From an uncultured Treponema sp. (GTDB lineage Bacteria; Spirochaetota; Spirochaetia; Treponematales; Treponemataceae): a DNA stretch of 63,344 bases. The stretch spans positions 1-63,344 of the forward strand of contig CAMCRZ010000014.1 in NCBI GenBank assembly GCA_945877425.1. The letters are read 5' to 3'. The notes beneath the pieces were generated by a model. It worked only from the letters and a program-made list of their open reading frames with translations, was not told the DNA's origin and did not search any database. This document shows, one piece after another, positions 55,301 to 60,978 of this stretch (within the stretch, counting starts at the first letter, position 1; the number at the start of each line of letters is the position of its first letter). Position numbers and translations under genes: made by a program.

Positions 55301-58300
55301 TGAAGGAATAAAATTCAATACTCTGTCATTTTCACTTCCTGATTTTAAAATCGGAGAAATGGGTTTTAAAAACATCATGGCAGAATTTATGATTGACGGA
55401 GAAGGAGAATTTTTTATAAGCGGCTGCGGTTCAATCTTAATTCCAAACTGCGGACTTCTTGAAGCAAGCATTACTTTTACTTCAGTTTCAAAAAAATATC
55501 CTGTAGGCGTAAAGCACGCATTTTTCAGCTACGAAGCACTTGTTGGAGGAATTCCTATCGGTACAACCGGGCTTTGTCTTTCAGGAATAAGAGGTGGCTT
55601 TGCTTATGGTGCTCCAGATGAAGTGCCTGAAAAGTATCAGAGTATTTTCAACAGCGACGGTGCCAGATTGCAGCTTGGCTTAACTGTAAGCGACATGGAA
55701 AGCAGCGGCAAACTTTTAAAAATGAAAGCTGACTGCTGGGTTGATTTAACTGACGTTGCTTTTGTTTTAAATGGCGATGCGTATATTTTAAACGGAACTT
55801 TAGACATAAAGGCAAATGCTGCGGCAATTATAAAATCAAATTTATTTGCTACGGCTTTAAGTGTAAAAATATTTTTCATTCAGGGAAAAATTGAACTTTA
55901 CGTTTTTGATTTGGAAGGCGAACTGAAATTTTCCGGCAAAGGATATGTTTCATTTAAACTTCCCAAAGGCTGCATTATTGACAAAAAATTTATAACAGTT
56001 CCTCCTTTTGATTTAACTCTTGGTGAAGTAGGCACAATGTTCGGCGATTTTACAAACGGAAAGAGGGGCTTTTTGGGATATTTCAATTTGAAAATCTGCA
56101 GCATGGACTTTGGAAGAATAGGTGCATTTGTGGGAAGCGGCGGACTGACTTTTAACGTGAATAATTTTGAAATACTTAAGCCTAAGAATGTAAGTTTGTC
56201 TGTTATGAAAAATCCTGATTATGAGTTTAACTTAACCGGCGAATTTGATTCTTACAGTGAAGAAGAAATTGTCCGCAATGATGATTATTATTTTGTAACT
56301 GAAAAAAATACGGAAGATATTTTTCTTTTAGTTGGCTGGGAAAACCTTATGCCTGAAGTAAAAGTTAAAACTCCTTCTGGAAATTTTGTGAAGGAAAGTG
56401 CAATAGAAAAAGCTGTTCTGGAAAATGCTGCTTATTTTAAAATACCCAATGTTGAAACAGGCAGATGGACAGTTGAATTTGTTGCAGACGAAAATTCTGA
56501 AAACTTTAATGCAGAAGTTTTGCTTACGAATAAAAAAACTGATGTTGCTTTTTATGCTCCTGAAAAAAACACTGTGCAGGCAGAAGACTTTATTTTTGTA
56601 AACGGCTGTGTTTCAGAAGAATGTAATGTAATGCTTTTTTTAGCTGACTCAAACGGCGCAGAGTATTTTTTAGATAAGATTGATGTTGACAGAAATTTAT
56701 GCTTTGAAAAAAATGTTTCTCTTGCCAGCTTAAAAGACGGCACTTACAGATTATTTTTCTGCACTGAAAAAAATGATTTTCATTCGGAAAAAGAATATGC
56801 CGGAACTAAAATTATTTTAGACCGTTCAAAAGAAAAAATTAAACCTGCAGATAAACTTTACGGTTACTTTAACAGCAGCAGTGAATTTATTCTTAAGTGG
56901 AACAATCCAAACGGCGGTCAGACTTACGGCTATGAATTGCTTTGCAAAAAAAATGATGTCTCTTCACTTGACACTTTGGGCAACATAAACACGCTTACTT
57001 TTCCTGCAAACTTTGATTTTAACGGCTGCGAATTTTTTGTAAGATGCTGTGATGTGTACGGAAACAAAAGTGAATGGAGCAATGGTTTTAAAATATTACA
57101 GGAAGACTTTGCTGAAGAAAAAAATATTCCTGTTTTTGTTTCAGAAAAAAATCAGAAAGTTGTTGCAGACAGCAGTAATTTTTTTGAACTTGAAGTTTCC
57201 GTAAACATTGAAAACTTTGAAAAAAGTGAAGGCTGCTTTTCCGTTATAAAATTTGAACTTGCAGAAAACGGCAGCGAGTTTAACATTTTGGATTCAGAAA
57301 GAATTCTTACAGGAAAAACTTTTACGGGGAAAGTAAAAATTTCTTTTGATGAGTTTATGCTTTGTGAAAACAAAACATTCCAGCTTAAAGTGTTTAATGT
57401 TCTGCAGCCTGAAAAATTTGACACAATGGAAGTTTACGTTGACATAAGCTGTGTACCGTTTTTCATAGACAAAATTTTTCCTATAGAAATAAACGGCAAC
57501 GAAAAAAATGAAATAGACATTTACGGAAGCGGTTTAAACAGCCAGTGCCAGTTTTTTGTAAATAATGAAGAAGTTGCTGTATTAAACAGTGAAGAAAAAA
57601 ATTCTTATCACAAAAAGCTTGAAATTCCTGAACTTGAAAAAGGTGAAGTTTTACTTTCTGTAGTAAGAAAAGACGGCAGAAAAATCACTGAAAAGCTGAA
57701 CGTTATTTTTCCTGATATTGAAGTAACTTTTTTCCAGACTGATTATGAGCTTGTAAAAAATAAAACTCTATCTGTTCCGTTTTATGTAAAAAGTTTAAAC
57801 GGTTATGATGAAGAAGTGGAATTTTCACTTTTGTCAGATTTTAATTTTCTTCAATGCAGCACTGGCGAAATTAAACCAGATGAAATGAATTTTCTTGAAA
57901 TTAAAATAGACGACTCATTTGCAGAAGAAAAATTAGAGCTCCTTGTTCAGTTTAACGGAGAAAAAACTTTTAAACTTACATTCAGCTTAAAGGAAGAACT
58001 TCCTCAGCCGCAGATTTTTGCTTTAAGCCGCAGTTTTGGAACTCACGGTTCAACAGTTGAAGTTTACGGTCAGGACTTTGGCAAAAAAGGAAAAGTTTTA
58101 TGGAACAGCAAAAAAGTAAACATTGTGTCATGGACAGAAGAAAAAATTGTTTTAAAGATTGAGAAAAAACTTTCTGCAGGAAAATCAAGGCTTGCTTTTA
58201 TTTTTGAAGGATGTACTCTGGAAAAAGACTTTCAGATTTACGAAAATAATTTTTCAATAAACTGTGACTTCAGTAAAATTTTGTATGATAAAAACGGCAT

Positions 58301-60923
58301 CAGTCAGTTTAAAATTCTTCTTTCAGGAAAAGGTGAGAATTTAAAATACAGAATTTACTCACAGGAAAACTTTCCATTTGCTCTTTCTGTTAACGGAGAA
58401 ATCAAATGCGGAAAAACTTTTGTCCTGAATGTTTTAAAAAATAATGTTCTGGAAAATAAAAATTACAGTTTTACCGCAGAAGTTTACAATGAATATTTTT
58501 CAGCATTAAAAGAGTTTACGGTTATTGTAAAAGATGAAATTTGTTTTGTAACGGAAAAAATTCCTTTTGCAAACGTTAATGCAGACTTTAGCTTTTCTCT
58601 TGAAGTTGAAAACGTAAATGGCAGCGCAGAATTTTTTGTTTCAGACGGAAACTTGCCTGAAGGATTTGCCATGAATGAAAATGGAAAAATCTACGGAAGA
58701 ACAGAAAATGCAGGAGTTTACGATTTTGAAGTTACGCTGAAAACGGAAAGTGAAATTATTTCAAAAAGCTATAGTCTTAAAGTTTTAGACAACTGCTGGA
58801 ACCAGAAAAATAAAGACGGCGGAAATAATTTTTATGCCTTCAGCGAAATTCCTTCTGTAAAGCAGATTTTGTGGACACTTCAAAATGAAAGCAAAATTAA
58901 AAAACTGTATTCCAGCGGCAAAAACCTTATTGTTCACAGTTCAGACAAAATTCAGACTGTAACTGAAAAAGGAAAAATCATTGCAGAAATTAAAGGTGAA
59001 TATGAAAAAGTTGCAATTGTAAATGATTTTATTTTATGTCTTGACAGTAAAAATGTCCTCCGCAATTTTAATCTTTACAACGGATATGCTGTGTGGGAAA
59101 AAGAAAATGTAAATGATTTTTCAACTGATGGACAAGCCCTTTTAATTTGTGAAGACAACATAAAAATCATTTGCTGCGAAACTGGTGCCTGCGAAAAAAT
59201 CCTTAAAGTCAAAATGTCAGATTTTAAAAATACTTTCTGGCACAAAGGGGAATGTTTTTACTTTGCAAAAAATAAAATTCTCAGCCTTGTTTCAAATGAA
59301 CTTTATCTGGAAACTGAAAGTGACATAAAAAATGTTTTCTGTGACAGCTTTAGAATTGCAGCCGTAACAGAAGACAGCATAGAGTTTTTTGAAGGGAAAA
59401 AATTTCTTGGAAAAGTTAACGCTGCTTTTGGTGGAGATTTAAAATTTTATTTCAGTAACAGTTATATTCTTTATCACGACGGAAAGAACCTTGTAATTCT
59501 TGATAAGGAAAACCTGAACTTGGAAAAAAATATTTCTTTGCAGGGAAATGTTTTAGTTGGAAACGAAAAGATAATCTGCTTTTTCAAAAACAAGTTTAAA
59601 GTTGTAAATCCTTATTCGGAAAAAATAATCTGGGAAGAAGATTTTAACTGCCAGGACTTGATTATTTTCAACAATAAAATTTTCTGTGCCAGTGAAAATA
59701 AAATTTCATGCTACTGCGGAAATCCAAATTTCTACAGACCGGAAATTATTCTGCAGCAATCAGTTTCCAAACCAGATGGAAAAAACGGTTGGTATGTAAG
59801 TATGCCTGAAGTTTACATTTCCACTGAGGACAAAGAAACATTTGTTACTGAAACAAAAATCTGGCAGCAGGACAAATGGTGCAGCCTTGACAGCATAAAG
59901 TTTAGTGAAGGAGAAAATTTGTTAAAGTGCTACAGCCTTGATTCAAAAAATCTGCAAAGTGAAATGCTGGAAGTTCAGTTTAACATCGACACTGAAAAAC
60001 CTTACACGTTATTGCTGCTTAACGGAAAGCCTGAAGTAAAAGAATGGTACAACGAAACTGTCTGTCTTACTCTTGAAGCTGCAGATAAAATTTCTGGAGT
60101 TGATGTAACTATCCTTAACGGCAGCGAATACAGAAAACAGGCAGAATATTCTTTAGACGGAACTTACACCATAAAGTATTTTTCAAAAGATTTAGCCGGC
60201 AATGTGGAAAACTGCAAAACCCAAAACTTTGGAATTGACAGAACAAAGCCTTTTGCAAAACTTGAAAAAGAAAAAATAAACGGTTTAACTTTCATTACTC
60301 TGCAAGCTTATGACAATTTAAGCGGAATAGAAAAAATAGAATATTCAATAGACAAAGGTGAAGTAAAGACATACAGAAATAAAATTCTTTTGCTAAAGGA
60401 AGGCACTCACCAGATTGATTTCTGGGCTGTAGATAAAAGCGGAAATTGTTCTGTAAAAAATAATTTTTACCTTAACGTCCACAACGATGTTCAGAGAAAT
60501 GAAATAATAAAAAATCCTGTTTTCAATAATAAAGAAGCGAAGGTTTTAAATGAACTTAACAGCGGCAAAATAATTTTTGAAAGCAGTGAAAATGAAGATA
60601 ATATTATGTACTCATGTCCTGAATATTGCGTTGAAGGAGAATTCATTTTGTTAAGCGAAAAAGATTTTTTAACTGAAAAAGAAAATCAGCTTTCATTTGA
60701 AGTTTCTTCTGACTGTACAGTGTATTTGTTTTTTGAGAATTCTGAAAATCTGGAAAAGCTGAATCTTGAAAAATGGAAATGCAAAGATAAAAATCTTTTT
60801 GTAAACAAAAAGATTTTTAAAGATAACTGCATTTGTTTCGAAAGGGAATTTACTAAAAATGAATTCTTTAAGCTTTATATGGAGAATGGAAAAATGCCTT
60901 TTATTGCAGCTGTAAAAAAATAA
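46317..60923 (+). CDS. Giant multidomain secreted protein (4868 residues)
   Basis: About 0.54 MDa by length. A signal peptide (MKKKIFFAAILCCFFNGFLFA) is followed by Ig/OmpL47-like repeats (about 150-815) with pattern YSLDxGxxW...AxDxxGNxxxxxxxVxID. Fn3-like domains reach about 1240. A very long beta-repeat region (about 1255-3055) repeats units such as IDLEGNVxxFxGxxxxxxF. It is interrupted near 1778-1922 by an acidic, Tyr-rich stretch (DEEEDDDEEDEEEFDY). A Gly-rich block GIPIGTTGLCLSGIRGGF (about 3078) ends it. Then come Ig/fn3-like domains (3312-3595), a TIG-like domain (3898-3975), a He_PIG-like domain (4072-4158), a propeller-like segment (4162-4468) and OmpL47-like repeats (4482-4722). 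No enzyme motif was seen. It probably acts in adhesion or as a surface scaffold. The start ATG follows GGAGACAGGG; GTG 46302 is in frame. Confidence 0.85.
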   Translation: MKKKIFFAAILCCFFNGFLFASVFSSSCKGGKIWVNANGYEKILKKDGIFYIKGENVSFTGDHDSEKYWYPIKKEGPSYDKENFRLYYYIKFSRSGTFKHYNKSTCIKENVIFDNTIVFPQLESTANYIEKDGRLFSRHNFNLNFSLSPDEADFSENGIGYEKVHYVLDGEKKELNCTNENIYSVVKFSGNGQHSFSYYIQDKLGNVLEKNFDVYIDSESPSIKILNVPDESYHKNYTLRFELADELSGVDFESTEYSLDNGKTWKKDFAEKNAVYLEESGQYNILVKAKDNCGNQKVSESFTVYIDSNAPVIDFDDYGSQWFSSEKVDVLPALYDNESEIDYSTLKVKVNDGSWNFIKRSQLPFSVTDEGVNTVTFSVCDAAGNYFEKSVEVKIDRTPAELKVYAENEKEWNNKVVLKYSFKDDLSGIKDGSFKYQDEEGNEFFVTQNEIVFNEDGIYSLTFSVEDNCNNVAQQKVAFKIHTKSAEVFSDFDFDLWQSTNKDKYIVVSAKDEICGINNSTWKYHIDGRTFSMENSRLNIANLKFLENGIYTLQFSVENNAQTESFSPLYQIKLDSEIPEITFTQNNETMDFKIKEKMCPLDKIYFAVDESPFSLYKGTDFSGTIPIDAENNFSVELKVLDKAGNCGEEKIEIKKEYIKVQLKNEGKWCTGENCIAVLEGSEGREWNYFVYNNANEIVAEGKGSSFDFFQDGVFKVKFNCVNSQGRTIESNLSTIRVDTKAPVLDYKIDYKKEKIFLSAFDWGSGTDKNSFEYSFDGTNYFKGSTFTYEENKSEVFAKVCDAAGNAASLTFKIERKDLQEESVSEEIYSDENAPELLDFKLYFENRLLENYSCISTEYALDKNLEIEIYFREEFPDALIVEGENSFVELNCEEKNSFSIESLSLKDGINELKIYLKDKAGNVSNAESFIVNVLNEKPLAPQIKSSTHKNYYAEKTVNYSPKCSFTLNAENVPAELFSSLNWVLLESFREDFSLENSTVIEEGFSSSKSINLNFNLADKIDSDKYFFVKAWVLGKNNILSNEEIFEFKIQSADEILKILNFSSSETEEFSDDFIELQWETLLADSEIVDFVLELNCKNKNVYKEIFSGKERKFILNLKKIFGENFRNEVEVTLSVNDIYGNAYSYGKNLLLELENVDSGSLAIDYSDGTLSLEGENFSKEISVSVLNLLSGKSIYSENLLFSSENSKKLINVEYENFLVEVTYENKNGRKIKARKIFTGGSEEEIYFTLLDDCRLFEVETNFLRKNNENIILNSQLRFKENAEIFIEGKKCSSVNLENVTFSKKLAFETGRFSENEITVSCGENKLTCDEIIFNSDLSASFRNVKIQTAHSAAFEFPLLKIFSFENSFAESGEGDLTEYSGSNDFFLENGTFVIENSCIKNVDFSDAVKVEGREFFAENQRLNCGSTITSLKNENLIEIGKNSFHIEKGFVTERFLIAEKSFILLSGNIYSGNEGSSEKFEVRNFAFDLKNNRFIKLNDFYCDTLYSSGKNIELGKIEFDEYGNILISGSVGIDGLTGKSQCENITLENGKLLLEDLDFARQLKFSVHGFEIYSSSVSVFENYICINSGVLSALNQKIQVSHLELFFQNEWKVLRECSVSKAVEFKSETLGKMIFSSLKFSSSGLRGTCFVEKIGGTFLDVEISAENNFNSSVCKSEKLKLSNCEISYETILLTEKNLSLKNCEIILDAKNYNGSTISFTFENLLLSENKILLGKNNSIFTEEEFKFAASQAYASIDGVSFSGQLLLNADDYVTYSNESSEPEENISLEEQKVSEEEVSVDEVEAEQDGGEQEESDEESEEESSSGNEIFSLSSAEFNKIIQDYINSPENSTKIDLSNYDLSKYDEYFAEDQYDEDYYAEDYYKYNYDSSDDFSFYSGNSSYYDFFDYDEEEDDDEEDEEEFDYIFFADHYCCVINVTDFYGFGNSGKIKIDNSLKNRITLSGSDFSAEELILELTEESRTMKILNAVYLPDLNQEIKAGNLSYDVSANKLNSTEFKIEKEIESNNSINIRSGEFSFKDSKISGNCEISLPGSSETLTCEDAFFDTNFNLYMQKTDCPSSFTYNGWKVYFEKAKVSRYEITYYNCSIYFRNKKLNVGNLVFDTDGSLYSSKIKYCEEPVEIFYSNGIIKNIHFKDKGVYVYLQISLPGIFNNEALHFDDCLIEPNGNYNVSRMYSGQRIERENFTIEINNIVLKNDRISCGESLITFNCLKDAVIETDSFEICEDGSFELNNAYIMPFEADGLEFWISNLSFDGSVFDFSGSIILPYYLTGVFSGMILSIEDFQIDLNGNVKKFYAGVESNFTTTLFSMWQISCTKFGISYKDNAFHFILEKAFLIFPPGFVVDEIEIRALEIDLTDGSVDFDEITFYKELNLYYSGLLFRLNTVKFDSSFNSYFTGSVEFVDEKFPEFLINRKIELKEFQILADGGIGNFELSIEKISGNILKDNDSIYIEDGVVSVIKDEEKILLSIEGNILFRNKFSQIIESKTFEKGIKINKFTFDITSREIVDLNCSINIDSVLFCGCEVKDFTFNFSYLEKIITVNGKLQMPEFIPGGNNSAAIELKDLKIDFEGNILNFESFIHVPSFSIGNILVKDPDLKISFSSGKSEFLISSFFEYSCESLGENSLEGKCEIVFSENKLESFTGECNVENFEIFSCFLIEKGSFKILNLQGENLLGFNGKIIFLKSTELPLENTEFEIENFELDLEGNVRSFCGSIKNINFSLFENVSFNDTTLNFSWENSDVIIDGKGNVVLSGNDFASEIKNHTFEIDEFKYSVNNGLINLSVLPSSRIAFKFFDILELKLNSVEITSKGFSLDGIVKISCNDLFFEDSELLVENFQVDWNGKIKNVDGKIANSKIQYAGFSGEIKNLSVKSESENFRIQISEMNIVLPELFSSGEKIKVDFENVYYDSKSKKFNCDLKLKELKFSVCDFTLKCSDIFLNTEKRVLEIDNVKLKMPAAFGNSEFSLDKISISESEGIKFNTLSFSLPDFKIGEMGFKNIMAEFMIDGEGEFFISGCGSILIPNCGLLEASITFTSVSKKYPVGVKHAFFSYEALVGGIPIGTTGLCLSGIRGGFAYGAPDEVPEKYQSIFNSDGARLQLGLTVSDMESSGKLLKMKADCWVDLTDVAFVLNGDAYILNGTLDIKANAAAIIKSNLFATALSVKIFFIQGKIELYVFDLEGELKFSGKGYVSFKLPKGCIIDKKFITVPPFDLTLGEVGTMFGDFTNGKRGFLGYFNLKICSMDFGRIGAFVGSGGLTFNVNNFEILKPKNVSLSVMKNPDYEFNLTGEFDSYSEEEIVRNDDYYFVTEKNTEDIFLLVGWENLMPEVKVKTPSGNFVKESAIEKAVLENAAYFKIPNVETGRWTVEFVADENSENFNAEVLLTNKKTDVAFYAPEKNTVQAEDFIFVNGCVSEECNVMLFLADSNGAEYFLDKIDVDRNLCFEKNVSLASLKDGTYRLFFCTEKNDFHSEKEYAGTKIILDRSKEKIKPADKLYGYFNSSSEFILKWNNPNGGQTYGYELLCKKNDVSSLDTLGNINTLTFPANFDFNGCEFFVRCCDVYGNKSEWSNGFKILQEDFAEEKNIPVFVSEKNQKVVADSSNFFELEVSVNIENFEKSEGCFSVIKFELAENGSEFNILDSERILTGKTFTGKVKISFDEFMLCENKTFQLKVFNVLQPEKFDTMEVYVDISCVPFFIDKIFPIEINGNEKNEIDIYGSGLNSQCQFFVNNEEVAVLNSEEKNSYHKKLEIPELEKGEVLLSVVRKDGRKITEKLNVIFPDIEVTFFQTDYELVKNKTLSVPFYVKSLNGYDEEVEFSLLSDFNFLQCSTGEIKPDEMNFLEIKIDDSFAEEKLELLVQFNGEKTFKLTFSLKEELPQPQIFALSRSFGTHGSTVEVYGQDFGKKGKVLWNSKKVNIVSWTEEKIVLKIEKKLSAGKSRLAFIFEGCTLEKDFQIYENNFSINCDFSKILYDKNGISQFKILLSGKGENLKYRIYSQENFPFALSVNGEIKCGKTFVLNVLKNNVLENKNYSFTAEVYNEYFSALKEFTVIVKDEICFVTEKIPFANVNADFSFSLEVENVNGSAEFFVSDGNLPEGFAMNENGKIYGRTENAGVYDFEVTLKTESEIISKSYSLKVLDNCWNQKNKDGGNNFYAFSEIPSVKQILWTLQNESKIKKLYSSGKNLIVHSSDKIQTVTEKGKIIAEIKGEYEKVAIVNDFILCLDSKNVLRNFNLYNGYAVWEKENVNDFSTDGQALLICEDNIKIICCETGACEKILKVKMSDFKNTFWHKGECFYFAKNKILSLVSNELYLETESDIKNVFCDSFRIAAVTEDSIEFFEGKKFLGKVNAAFGGDLKFYFSNSYILYHDGKNLVILDKENLNLEKNISLQGNVLVGNEKIICFFKNKFKVVNPYSEKIIWEEDFNCQDLIIFNNKIFCASENKISCYCGNPNFYRPEIILQQSVSKPDGKNGWYVSMPEVYISTEDKETFVTETKIWQQDKWCSLDSIKFSEGENLLKCYSLDSKNLQSEMLEVQFNIDTEKPYTLLLLNGKPEVKEWYNETVCLTLEAADKISGVDVTILNGSEYRKQAEYSLDGTYTIKYFSKDLAGNVENCKTQNFGIDRTKPFAKLEKEKINGLTFITLQAYDNLSGIEKIEYSIDKGEVKTYRNKILLLKEGTHQIDFWAVDKSGNCSVKNNFYLNVHNDVQRNEIIKNPVFNNKEAKVLNELNSGKIIFESSENEDNIMYSCPEYCVEGEFILLSEKDFLTEKENQLSFEVSSDCTVYLFFENSENLEKLNLEKWKCKDKNLFVNKKIFKDNCICFEREFTKNEFFKLYMENGKMPFIAAVKK
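51650..52085 (+). repeat. Acidic low-complexity segment inside the giant gene
   Basis: GAA/GAT/TAT-rich codons encode a run of Glu, Asp, Ser and Tyr, with clusters such as EESDEESEEESSS and DEEEDDDEEDEEEFDY. It separates two parts of the beta-repeat region. Confidence 0.8.
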
Positions 60924-60978
60924 AAAAAAATTGTCCAAAATTGCGGTTTTTATAATATCGATGGCAATATTAATAGTA

